In this document: piece after piece, positions 1 through 7,406 of the stretch
Layout of the letters: every line of letters begins with the position of its first letter
Position numbering within the stretch: position 1 is the stretch's first letter
NCBI GenBank assembly: GCA_002325605.1
Contig: DCSM01000030.1
Span: 1-9,876 of the forward strand
Reading direction: 5' to 3'
From: Chloroflexaceae bacterium UBA1466
GTDB taxonomy: Bacteria; Chloroflexota; Chloroflexia; Chloroflexales; Chloroflexaceae
Length of the DNA: 9,876 nt
Made by a program: the position numbers and the translations under genes
Notes under the pieces: model-generated
Seen by the model: only the letters and a program-made list of their open reading frames with translations
Told to the model about the DNA's origin: nothing
Databases searched by the model: none

Positions 1-1109
1 TCGGTCTGCAATTCCTCCGCAAGGCTGTCAAGATCGACCTGCGACACAATTTCGCGGATGGCTCCCGCGCCCATGCTCGCCTGGAAAAACCCTGTCAGGT
101 CTTCGCGCAAACTTCGATATTCAATTTCACTCAAGACCCGCCGCAATTTGAGGCTGTCCAGGCTTTCAAGTTTGCTGCGTTCCTCGCGCAGCAACGAATC
201 CAACTCGCGCTGGAGGCGATCTTGAATCCGCTCCTGCTCCTGGGTCGTTTCGTGTTCTTTGCGCTCCCGATGAGCATCGGTCAGCAGGCTGGCATCATTG
301 ACATCGCGCTCCCGCAGAGCGCTGAGAGATTCGAGTTCCCGTTCAACAATCTCTTCTAGTTTATCGAGCGCGTGTTCGGAAATAACTTTACCTTCTTCAA
401 CCAAAACGACGCTTTGAAAAAGGATGTCTTCCTCAGTCTCTTCGCCTGTCCGCTCTTCCAGTTGCTCATGGAGGATTTCGGCCTCGCGCAGAAAAGCCTT
501 GCGCCGCGCATTATGTTCTTCCTCAATCCGACTTTGGGCCGTCATTTGGGCCAGATTCATATCGCCCAGATTCTGGGTCAATTGGCTTGTAAGCTCAATT
601 CGCCGCTCTTCGGCCTGGACTTGAATCTCTTCGCGGCGCTGGTTAAAAGCGGCTACCATTTCGGCCCGTTTGGCCTGGAGCCGTTCATCGCCGATCTCCG
701 TGATAATGTAGGCCGCAAAATAGAGGACACGTTCCAGGTTGCGGGGGCTAATATCGAGGAGCAACCCCAACCGCGAAGGTGTCCCCTTCACAAACCAAAT
801 GTGGCTGACGGGCGAAGCCAATTGAATGTGGCCCATGCGGTCTCGGCGCACTTTTGAGCGCGTCACTTCAACGCCACATTTATCGCAAACTACACCCTTA
901 TAGCGCACCCGCTTATATTTCCCGCAATAGCATTCCCAATCTTTGGTGGGCCCAAAAATTCGTTCACAAAATAACCCATCCCGTTCGGGCTTGAGCGTGC
1001 GGTAATTGATCGTTTCAGGTTTCGTTACTTCCCCGCGAGTCCAGGTCTCAATATCTTTGGGCGAAGCGAGACTGATCCGAATGGCATTGAAATCATTTAT
1101 TTCTAGCAT
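1..1109 (-). CDS. rpoC: RNA polymerase beta' subunit, N-terminal part (truncated by window edge)
   Basis: This is the largest catalytic subunit of DNA-dependent RNA polymerase; about 369 codons are present, open to the window edge, and the catalytic Mg-binding NADFDGD motif lies outside. Translation from the ATG at 1109 begins MLEINDFNAIRISLASP, the usual beta' start. The N-terminal zinc ribbon has Cys60, Cys62, Cys75 and Cys78, followed by KVRRDRMGHIQLASPVSHIW and PSRLGLLLD, all closely matching E. coli RpoC. After YFAAYI (about residue 134) comes a stretch of roughly 190 residues very rich in Glu, Arg, Gln and Leu, predicted by eye to be helical or coiled coil. Homology to E. coli resumes near residue 326 (LSEIEY) and continues through MGAGAI. 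A good Shine-Dalgarno (GAGAGGGA) sits 4 nt upstream of the ATG. It lies 81 nt downstream of rpoB and is presumably cotranscribed with it. Family identity is certain. Confidence 0.97.
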   Translation of the reverse strand, partial: MLEINDFNAIRISLASPKDIETWTRGEVTKPETINYRTLKPERDGLFCERIFGPTKDWECYCGKYKRVRYKGVVCDKCGVEVTRSKVRRDRMGHIQLASPVSHIWFVKGTPSRLGLLLDISPRNLERVLYFAAYIITEIGDERLQAKRAEMVAAFNQRREEIQVQAEERRIELTSQLTQNLGDMNLAQMTAQSRIEEEHNARRKAFLREAEILHEQLEERTGEETEEDILFQSVVLVEEGKVISEHALDKLEEIVERELESLSALRERDVNDASLLTDAHRERKEHETTQEQERIQDRLQRELDSLLREERSKLESLDSLKLRRVLSEIEYRSLREDLTGFFQASMGAGAIREIVSQVDLDSLAEELQT

Positions 1110-1113
1110 TTAT

Positions 1114-1121
1114 TCCCTCTC
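1114..1121 (-). promoter_or_regulatory. Ribosome binding site of rpoC
   Basis: On the minus strand the sequence GAGAGGGA lies 4 nt before the rpoC ATG. It is a strong Shine-Dalgarno match and fixes the rpoC start. Its upstream edge is only a few nt from the base of the intercistronic hairpin, so folding could influence access to it. Confidence 0.75.
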
Positions 1122-1125
1122 GAAG

Positions 1126-1180
1126 CGCTAAGTAAGCACTGCTGAACGTTGAAAACGGCTTCAACGTTCAGCACTTAGCG
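1126..1180 (-). repeat. Long hairpin between rpoB and rpoC
   Basis: The rpoB-rpoC spacer contains a perfect 14-bp inverted repeat (1140-1153 pairing with 1160-1173) around a 6-nt loop (1154-1159). Seven more pairs lie outside it (1126-1132 with 1174-1180), separated by a 7-nt bulge on one arm only (1133-1139). The arms are identical apart from that 7-nt insertion. No T-run follows on the minus strand, and the rpoC ribosome binding site comes directly after it, so an intrinsic terminator is unlikely. It could be a processing site, an mRNA-stabilising structure or a copy of a dispersed palindromic repeat; the sequence alone does not decide. Confidence 0.8.
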
Positions 1181-1190
1181 TTCAATCTGT

Positions 1191-4100
1191 TTAGAATTCG
1201 CCGCGTTCCATCCCGCTCAAATTGATGCCATCTAAGGTTGTGAAATCACCTTCCATGTCATCGTTCAATTCCAACGTGCGCTCGTCTTCCGTGAGGACTT
1301 CTACACTTAACCCTAGCGATTGCAATTCTTTAATCAGCACTTTGAAGCTTTCAGGCACACCTGCTTCTTGAATGGTCTCGCCTTTGACAATCGCTTCGTA
1401 AGTCTTCACGCGCCCGACCACATCATCGGATTTGACGGTGAGCATTTCCTGGAGCGTGTAGGCTGCGCCATAAGCTTCCAGGGCCCAAACTTCCATTTCG
1501 CCGAAGCGCTGCCCACCAAATTGAGCTTTCCCGCCGAGCGGCTGCTGCGTAACCAAGCTGTAGGGGCCTGTGCTACGAGCGTGGATTTTATCCTCGACCA
1601 AGTGCGCCAGCTTGAGCATATAAGCGTAGCCGACAGTGACAGGTTGGTCAAAAGGCAATCCAGTTCGACCATCGTAGAGCGTAATTTTGCCGTCGCGGGG
1701 CAGCCCAGCCTCTTCCAGCATATCCTTAATCTGATCTTCCGTTGCGCCATCAAAGACAGGCGTAGCTACCCGAAAGCCTAAACGCGCTGCGGCCCACCCC
1801 AAATGCGTTTCCAAAATCTGCCCGATATTCATCCGGCTGGGCACGCCGATGGGATTCAGCACAATATCTATCGAACGGCCATCGGGCAAAAAGGGCATAT
1901 CTTCAATGGGCAAAACTCGACTAACGACCCCTTTATTGCCGTGGCGGCCTGCCATTTTGTCGCCCGCGCTGATTTTACGCTTTTGACAGAGCAAAACTCG
2001 CACGGTTTGATTGACTCCCACAGGCAATTCGGCTCCTTCGGCCCGATTAAAGACTTTGACATCAATCACTTTGCCGCGCACCCCGTTCGGTACACGCAAG
2101 CTGCTATCCTTCACTTCCCGCGCTTTTTCGCCAAAAATCGCCCGCAGCAAACGCTCTTCAGCCGTCAGGTCGGTTTCGCCTTTTGGCGTGATTTTCCCGA
2201 CCAAAATGTCGTTTGGCTGGACTTCGGCCCCAACATAAATGATGCCGCGATCATCCAAATTCCGCAAACTATCTTGCCCAACATTAGGAATGTCACGGGT
2301 GATCTCTTCAGGGCCCAGCTTAGTATCTCGCGCCTCGACTTCATATTTTTCAATATGAATGCTGGTGAAAATATCTTCCCGTACCAACCGCTCACTCACC
2401 AAGATCGCATCTTCGAAGTTACCGCCTTCCCATGGCATGTAGGCGACAAGGATATTTTGCCCTAGAGCTAATTCCCCATTATCGGTGCTACTGCTGTCAG
2501 CAATAACTTCATTGGCCTTGACCTTTTCCCCAAGCGACTTAGCAGGACGTTGATTGATGCAAGTATCCTGATTACTTCGCATAAATTTACGCAAAGGATA
2601 GATATGTTCTGTGGCATCTTGCTCCCGCACGATGATTTGGTCAGCGGTAGAGCTTATTACCATGCCATCTTTTTCGGCGACAACCACTTGACCACTATCG
2701 CGGGCGGCCATATATTCCATGCCCGTGCCCACAATTGGCGCATCTGGGCGCAAGAGCGGTACAGCTTGGCGCTGCATATTTGAACCCATCAAAGCGCGGT
2801 TGGCATCGTCGTGTTCCAAAAAGGGAATCAACGCCGTACTGACGCTAACCACTTGTTTGGGCGACACATCCATAAAATGGACGCGGTCAATGTTCTCTTT
2901 GATGAAAGCTTCAGCTTTACGACAGGAAACTGTCGTATCCAAGAAGCGGTTATGCTCATCTATCGTTGCATTGGCCTGCACGATGATATATTTATCTTCC
3001 TCATCGGCAGGAAGATATTTGACTTCTTGCGAAACAACGGGACTGATCTTTATCGTTCGCAGAGGTAATTCAACGATTTGCTCGGCCAAAGCACGCGTAA
3101 TTTCCATTCCCGCTGGCGCGAGAATTTGGTCTGTGCGCGGATCAGTAAGGTTTTCGCGCAAAAATTGCCCTCGAAGCATCCCAATCGTGATTTGACGAGC
3201 AATTTCGGGCGTAACAGTGGTTCCTTCAGAGGCTAAAAGCTCACCTGTGCGTAAATCGCAAATATCCCGATTCAGCCAACTGCGCTCCAGCCAGACCGCC
3301 GCATTATCTACACTATTGTAAACTTTACGATACGGGGTTTCCAAAAAGCCCATTTCATTGACGCGAGCAAAAGTACTCATTGTGCCAATCAAGCCAATGT
3401 TTGGGCCTTCAGGCGTTTCAACAGGGCAAATCCGCCCATAGTGGCTGTGATGAACGTCACGCACTTCGAAGCCTGCGCGATCTCGGCTCAAACCACCTGG
3501 CCCCAGCGCTGAAAGTCGCCGTTTGTTGGTCAATTCAGCTAAAGGATTGGTCTGATCCATGAATTGCGACAATTGGCTGCCCCCAAAGAACTCGCGCATC
3601 GCAGCCACTACTGGGCGCGTGTTGATTAGCGCATTGGGAGTTGCACTTTCAGGTTCCTGAAGGCTCATGCGCTCTTTGATCACCCGTTCCATCCGCAATA
3701 AACCAACGCGAAATTGTTGCTGAATCAACTCGCCGACAGTTCGCACGCGCCGATTACCGAGATGATCAATATCATCGGCATGCCCTTGCTTATTATTCAG
3801 CAAGATCAACTGTTCAATGATTTTGAAAATATCATCAGGCAACAAGACCCGCAAGCTTTTGAGGGGAATTTTCAGCGGCGAAGGAGCCTCACCCTGATTG
3901 GTATCCCAAGCACTGCGCTCTCTCTTATCTTGCTCCAGCACGCGGCCCCAGAGATTATTGTTCAACTTGTAGCGCCCGACTTTGGCCAAATCATAACGGC
4001 GCGGATGGAAGAGCAAAGATTCCAGAAGCGAACGGGCATTCTCTAGCGTTGGCGGGTCGCCAGGGCGCAGCCGTTTATACAACTCCATCAAGGCTTCGCG

Positions 4101-4925
4101 GGCATTATGCGTCGGGTCTTTGTCCAACGTGGCTTTGGTGTAGTTATGTTCGGGAGCCGTATCAACGCGATGGAGCAGGGCGATAATCTCATCATCATGC
4201 CCATATTTCTCTAGCTCATTGTCGGGAACCCAATTCCCCTCGCCCGTATCCCAATTCGCTTTCCAAGCCAAAATAGCGCGGAGCAGGATGGTCACGGGAA
4301 GCTTGCGTTTGCGATCTACTTTAACCGAAATAACATCGCGTTTGTTGGACTCAAATTCGAGCCAAGCTCCACGATTGGGAATCAGTTTAGCTGAATGAAT
4401 TTCACGCCCACTGGTTGGGTCTTTTTCCCCTTTGAAATAGACCCCTGGCGAGCGAATCAACTGGGAAACGACCACGCGCTCTGCGCCATTGTAGATAAAA
4501 GTTCCACTTTTGGTCATCATGGGGAAATCGCCGAGGAAAAGCTCACTTTCCTTGATTTCGCCCGTGGTCAGAATCCGCAACTCCACCGTTACCCGCAAGG
4601 GAGCCGCATACGTCAGGTCGCGCTCGCGGCACTCAAATTCCTGGTAGCGCGGCTCGCCAAAAACATATTCTCGAAAGCGCAATTCCAGGTTTTTGCCGGT
4701 AAAATCGGTAATGGGCGAGACCTCGTCCAGAAGTTCCCGCAAGCCTTCGCGCCGAAACCAATCAAAACTATCAATTTGAGTCTCGATTAGGCGGGGAACT
4801 TCAATCGCATCGTAAATCCGAGCAAAGGAACGCCGTTCAATCCCAGGCCGATTAAGGCCCTCTTTTCGCGTCTCCAGCGGCGTGATCAGCGGTTGCAGCA
4901 CGACGGTCTCAGTCAACGGGGGCAT
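1191..4925 (-). CDS. rpoB: RNA polymerase beta subunit
   Basis: This is the beta subunit of DNA-dependent RNA polymerase, which forms the catalytic cleft with beta' and contains the rifampicin pocket. The 1244-aa length is close to Gram-positive RpoB (about 1190) and shorter than E. coli (1342). Conserved blocks in order: YNGAERVVVSQLIRSPGVYF near the N-terminus; DDIDHLGNRRVRTVGELIQ; the rifampicin region SQLSQFMDQTNPLAELTNKR followed by LSALGPGGL; GRICPVETPEGPNIGL; MPWEGGNFEDAILVSERLV; DKMAGRHGNKGVVSR with the two active-site lysines (Lys990 and Lys998, equivalent to E. coli 1065 and 1073); and GGQRFGEMEVWALEAYGAAY near the C-terminus. I chose the ATG at 4925. An in-frame GTG lies 6 nt upstream at 4931 but falls inside the GAGGTGA Shine-Dalgarno. 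Unusually, residue 467 is Asn where E. coli has His526. A long leader with a strong promoter precedes it and rpoC follows after 81 nt. Confidence 0.98.
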   Translation of the reverse strand: MPPLTETVVLQPLITPLETRKEGLNRPGIERRSFARIYDAIEVPRLIETQIDSFDWFRREGLRELLDEVSPITDFTGKNLELRFREYVFGEPRYQEFECRERDLTYAAPLRVTVELRILTTGEIKESELFLGDFPMMTKSGTFIYNGAERVVVSQLIRSPGVYFKGEKDPTSGREIHSAKLIPNRGAWLEFESNKRDVISVKVDRKRKLPVTILLRAILAWKANWDTGEGNWVPDNELEKYGHDDEIIALLHRVDTAPEHNYTKATLDKDPTHNAREALMELYKRLRPGDPPTLENARSLLESLLFHPRRYDLAKVGRYKLNNNLWGRVLEQDKRERSAWDTNQGEAPSPLKIPLKSLRVLLPDDIFKIIEQLILLNNKQGHADDIDHLGNRRVRTVGELIQQQFRVGLLRMERVIKERMSLQEPESATPNALINTRPVVAAMREFFGGSQLSQFMDQTNPLAELTNKRRLSALGPGGLSRDRAGFEVRDVHHSHYGRICPVETPEGPNIGLIGTMSTFARVNEMGFLETPYRKVYNSVDNAAVWLERSWLNRDICDLRTGELLASEGTTVTPEIARQITIGMLRGQFLRENLTDPRTDQILAPAGMEITRALAEQIVELPLRTIKISPVVSQEVKYLPADEEDKYIIVQANATIDEHNRFLDTTVSCRKAEAFIKENIDRVHFMDVSPKQVVSVSTALIPFLEHDDANRALMGSNMQRQAVPLLRPDAPIVGTGMEYMAARDSGQVVVAEKDGMVISSTADQIIVREQDATEHIYPLRKFMRSNQDTCINQRPAKSLGEKVKANEVIADSSSTDNGELALGQNILVAYMPWEGGNFEDAILVSERLVREDIFTSIHIEKYEVEARDTKLGPEEITRDIPNVGQDSLRNLDDRGIIYVGAEVQPNDILVGKITPKGETDLTAEERLLRAIFGEKAREVKDSSLRVPNGVRGKVIDVKVFNRAEGAELPVGVNQTVRVLLCQKRKISAGDKMAGRHGNKGVVSRVLPIEDMPFLPDGRSIDIVLNPIGVPSRMNIGQILETHLGWAAARLGFRVATPVFDGATEDQIKDMLEEAGLPRDGKITLYDGRTGLPFDQPVTVGYAYMLKLAHLVEDKIHARSTGPYSLVTQQPLGGKAQFGGQRFGEMEVWALEAYGAAYTLQEMLTVKSDDVVGRVKTYEAIVKGETIQEAGVPESFKVLIKELQSLGLSVEVLTEDERTLELNDDMEGDFTTLDGINLSGMERGEF

Positions 4926-4927
4926 AC

Positions 4928-4934
4928 TCACCTC
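4928..4934 (-). promoter_or_regulatory. Ribosome binding site of rpoB
   Basis: Minus-strand GAGGTGA precedes the ATG at 4925, with 5 nt between the GAGG core and the start codon. The alternative GTG start at 4931 is part of this motif and has no well-placed Shine-Dalgarno of its own, which argues for the ATG start. Confidence 0.7.
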
Positions 4935-5287
4935 GTCTGGGCTTCAGCTTTTAGGGCACTTTTAGGCAACCAGGCTTGCAACCTGGGGCGCAAAAATCTG
5001 AAGGCCCACATCTGAAAACATTTACCTAGGGTCATGAACCGCAGGGGTTTTTAAGCCCCACAGCTTCCAGCGAAAGGAAAAATGGTGCAAGTAGGAATTG
5101 ATTGAAAATAAAGTGGGAAATCTTTTGCGTCCATGGAATTTAGCAGTGGCGGTAGTGGAAAAATATAAGAGAGCGCTGCCATGGGCACAAATGCTGGCTT
5201 TCTAGGGCTGGCCAGGAGGAGCTAGAACTTCAGCTACTTTCGGGTAGCCCGAAGATAACCACAGTCAAGCTATACCCATAAATGATC

Positions 5288-5316
5288 ATTTTAGCATCTA
5301 TCACAGGAGATGTCAA
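5288..5316 (-). promoter_or_regulatory. Strong sigma-70-type promoter for rpoB-rpoC
   Basis: On the minus strand TTGACA (5316-5311) is a perfect -35 box, followed by a 17-nt spacer and TAAAAT (5293-5288) as a -10 box. TGC directly before the -10 forms an extended -10 element (TGnTAAAAT). This is nearly a consensus housekeeping promoter. Transcription would start near 5281, giving an rpoB leader of about 350 nt. It is the only strong promoter I could see in the window and lets rpoBC be expressed independently of the upstream gene train. It is predicted from sequence only. Confidence 0.8.
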
Positions 5317-5388
5317 GAGTTTTGGGGTAAGAATAACAAAGCCCAGCGCCAAAGCTGTAAAAAGCGGTCAGAGAGTCTACTTATAATT

Positions 5389-6249
5389 TTAGAGAGTAGC
5401 AGGCAAGGGGCTTATCTTACCATTTGGGGCTTTCTGACAGGTCGGGCAAAGGTGAGTCGCTCTTTGAGCTACCACAAGCCGTTCAATCAACGTTTCACAG
5501 CGCGAGCAGGGCTTCCCAGTTTGCTGATAAACTGCAAGTTGCTTCTGATTTTCCCCCATTTGCCCATTGCCATAGCGATAATCGCGCAAAGTTGTCCCTT
5601 TTTGAGCAATAGCTTGGCGCAAAACTGCACAGATCGCTGTATAAAGTTGGGTTATCTCTGCTTCTACCAAACTATTAGCCAGCCGTAAAGGGTGAATTTC
5701 AGCAAGCCAAAGAGCTTCATCTACATAGATATTGCCTAAACCCGCGACTAATTTCTGATTAAGCAGTAAAGGCTTGAGCGTGCCCCGGCGACGGACAAGT
5801 TGCGTGACCAGGTACGCGGGGTTAAAAGTTGGGCCAAGAGGCTCTGGGCCAAAAGAAGCATTGAGCTTTGTCAAACCTATTTCGTCAAGAAGCTTCACTT
5901 TGCCAAACTTCCGAATATCACGAAAGAAGAAGTTTTGCCCATTATCTAAGCTCAAAACTAAGTGAGTATGCTTATCTGGCAGAAAAGTAGCATCATTGAC
6001 ACTCACACTGCCTGTCATTCGCAGATGCAATGCCAATGTCCAAGCCTCATCCAAAGTGCAAAGCAGCCACTTTGCCCGCCGATAAACAGCTAAAACAGTG
6101 CGGCCAGGAAGCAATTGCTGAAAAGAAGCTAGATCGGGAGCTTCCACCATCTTTTCCCAATCTAGCTTTTCGATGGCCTTAATGCGTCGCCCGACCAGTT
6201 GGGGCCCTAAACTGGTCGCAATTGTTTCAACTTCAGGAAGTTCTGGCAT
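5389..6249 (-). CDS. mutM: Formamidopyrimidine-DNA glycosylase / AP lyase (Fpg)
   Basis: This is a bifunctional base-excision repair enzyme that removes 8-oxoguanine and formamidopyrimidines and nicks the abasic site. The 286-aa length is slightly above the usual 270. The start MPELPEVETI is diagnostic: after Met removal, Pro2 is the Schiff-base nucleophile and Glu3 the second catalytic residue. Also visible are Lys60 in the RRAKWLL segment, HLRMTG (75-80), FRDIRKFG (109-116), and the helix-two-turn-helix GLGNIYVDEALW (170-181) with Asn173. The C-terminal zinc finger has Cys248, Cys251, Cys268 and Cys271, with Arg263 at the usual lesion-recognition loop. All catalytic parts are intact. It begins 8 nt after the alpha/beta hydrolase stop and has no obvious Shine-Dalgarno, so translational coupling is likely. 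The related enzyme Nei is excluded by the N-terminus (MPELPEVE) and the finger. Confidence 0.96.
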   Translation of the reverse strand: MPELPEVETIATSLGPQLVGRRIKAIEKLDWEKMVEAPDLASFQQLLPGRTVLAVYRRAKWLLCTLDEAWTLALHLRMTGSVSVNDATFLPDKHTHLVLSLDNGQNFFFRDIRKFGKVKLLDEIGLTKLNASFGPEPLGPTFNPAYLVTQLVRRRGTLKPLLLNQKLVAGLGNIYVDEALWLAEIHPLRLANSLVEAEITQLYTAICAVLRQAIAQKGTTLRDYRYGNGQMGENQKQLAVYQQTGKPCSRCETLIERLVVAQRATHLCPTCQKAPNGKISPLPATL

Positions 6250-6257
6250 AGAAATAG

Positions 6258-7082
6258 TTATGAAAGAGGGACATTAGCATGCAGAAAATCTAACAAAACT
6301 TGATTAAACATTGGAGGATTATCTTGGTTAGCATTATGCCCTGCAAGAGGAATGATAACAAAACGACACTGGGAGTCACGGGCCGCCCAGAAAGGCATTG
6401 TTTGTTTGATATTGCCCCAATTATCATATTCTCCATGGGTAAGGAGAAGCGGATGCGAAATGCGATAATCTCGCTCATAGTGTAAACAACTGACAAGCTC
6501 TTGCCAAATAGTCATTATATTCTGATGCGAAATCTTCTTCAAGGTATTGTAAGCATAGATTTGGGTTTGCGTTTTAATCCCAGTCGCGCATGAAATCAAT
6601 AAACGACTGCTTTCAGGGGTATTAAAGAAGAGAAAAGAGGTTGTGAGCATCATCATCCAGGCATCAAGGAAGGAAATGCCAAAGGTAATACATTCGCTCC
6701 CAACGATGGCCAGCGCAATAACTCGTTCTGGATAGTGAAAAACCACTTCCTGGGCAATAATTCCGCCCATTGAATGGCCGACGAGAACCGCTTTTTTTAC
6801 CCCAAGCGTGTCAAGCAGAGCGATTAAATCAGCAGCAGCTTTACGAATCGAGAATTCATTGCCTATCGGCTGTGAAACCCCGTGACCTCGCACATCCCAG
6901 AGCAAAATACGATAGTTTTTCGCCAAAGGTGCAATTTGAGCTGCAAACATTTGATGATCTAACGCTGCGCCATGAGTTAAAACAACAAAAGGCCGTCCCT
7001 CTGGCCCCGCTAACCAATAATGAATCTTACAACCATCCCGTTCCAAGACATGTTCACTCAACATCGTACCTTGATTGTGCAT
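6258..7082 (-). CDS. Alpha/beta hydrolase family protein
   Basis: This is a single-domain alpha/beta hydrolase of about 274 aa, probably cytoplasmic since no signal peptide is seen. From the ATG at 7082, an HG oxyanion motif lies in VVLTHGAALDH (about 34-44), WDVRGHG follows at about 62-68, and the nucleophile elbow GHSMGG has Ser104. The likely acid is Asp220 (HGEYDNWG) and the catalytic His is His249 (LAGHNANQDNP), so the triad is complete. The family covers esterases, lipases, lactonases, C-C hydrolases and haloperoxidase-like enzymes; nothing here fixes the substrate. A helical cap with methionine-rich and phenylalanine-rich stretches lies between about 131 and 165. The start is uncertain: a TTG at 7088 directly abuts the previous stop with a weakly placed AAGGA, ATG is at 7082, and a further ATG at 7064 has AAGG 4 nt upstream. 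It sits 8 nt before mutM in the same gene train. Confidence 0.9.
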   Translation of the reverse strand: MHNQGTMLSEHVLERDGCKIHYWLAGPEGRPFVVLTHGAALDHQMFAAQIAPLAKNYRILLWDVRGHGVSQPIGNEFSIRKAAADLIALLDTLGVKKAVLVGHSMGGIIAQEVVFHYPERVIALAIVGSECITFGISFLDAWMMMLTTSFLFFNTPESSRLLISCATGIKTQTQIYAYNTLKKISHQNIMTIWQELVSCLHYERDYRISHPLLLTHGEYDNWGNIKQTMPFWAARDSQCRFVIIPLAGHNANQDNPPMFNQVLLDFLHANVPLS

Positions 7083-7088
7083 GGTCAA

Positions 7089-7406
7089 TTATTCCATTTC
7101 CTTTTTTGAGAATGTTTTTATCTGGTGTGCGAGGTTTTGGTGAATTTGCCAAACCCAGCGCCCTACTTCACCAATAATTGGAATTTGCAAAGCGGCCCAA
7201 CCTTGCAAAAAACGATTTAATTGAAGACCAATCCAGCACAGAAAACGATTTTCTGGCCCAACAAGTGCAATTCCAAGAACTAAGAAGAGAATACCCTGAA
7301 TAAAAGGTAAGAATAAGCCTAAGCAACCCAGTAAAATGCAGAACCAACCAATAAACGGGCGGACAAAGAGCCAGATTCGGTCTTTTTTTGAAGCTGCTTT
7401 TAGCAT
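7089..7406 (-). CDS. Small membrane protein, two hydrophobic helices (PGPGW-like)
   Basis: This 105-aa protein has two adjacent hydrophobic segments (about 12-33 and 35-50) separated by LFLPFIQG. The pattern GWxxxLLGxxGLFLP followed by LFLVLGIALVGPE resembles small integral membrane proteins of the PGPGW or DUF454 (YbaN-like) type, although the exact PGPGW signature is absent. The N-terminus (MLKAASKKDR) and C-terminus (KTFSKKEME) are highly charged, consistent with both ends in the cytoplasm, and a semi-polar region with three Trp follows the helices. The function is unknown. It overlaps the preceding 63-aa gene by 7 nt, and the hydrolase starts directly at or 6 nt after its stop, which supports it being a real translated operon member. 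Confidence 0.72.
   Translation of the reverse strand: MLKAASKKDRIWLFVRPFIGWFCILLGCLGLFLPFIQGILFLVLGIALVGPENRFLCWIGLQLNRFLQGWAALQIPIIGEVGRWVWQIHQNLAHQIKTFSKKEME

Larger units (their letters stand above)
4926..5388 (-). other. Gene-free region: long rpoB leader and promoter
   Basis: This stretch of about 460 nt between mutM and rpoB has no convincing gene on either strand. Reading towards rpoB it holds a strong promoter (5288-5316) and then about 350 nt of probable untranslated leader. The leader contains several small inverted repeats. TTCGGG/CCCGAA with a 3-nt loop lies close to the promoter; TTCTAG/CTAGAA is at 5200-5205 and 5222-5227; GGGG/CCCC is at 5044-5047 and 5056-5059; CCAGG/CCTGG is at 4970-4974 and 4982-4986. 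The hexamer GCAACC occurs twice on the plus strand (4966-4971 and 4978-4983). None matches a riboswitch or ribosomal-protein leader that I recognise. No clear intrinsic terminator for the mutM operon is visible before the promoter. Confidence 0.6.

Noticed and set aside
372..857. A 161-codon open frame on the plus strand
   Set aside because: It lies wholly antisense to the well-supported rpoC frame and shows no domain pattern.
1803..2465. A 220-codon open frame on the plus strand
   Set aside because: It is antisense to the conserved C-terminal half of rpoB, where codon constraint on the true strand readily leaves an open antisense frame.
5051..5182. A 43-codon open frame on the minus strand inside the rpoB leader, starting at ATG 5182
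   Set aside because: There is no Shine-Dalgarno and no recognisable peptide. Its length is easily reached by chance, so it is not called as a leader peptide.
5333..5388. Possible terminator after mutM
   Set aside because: The only stem seen (CAGC/GCTG around a 6-nt loop) has 4 bp and no clean T-run, so read-through into rpoB cannot be excluded and no terminator is called.
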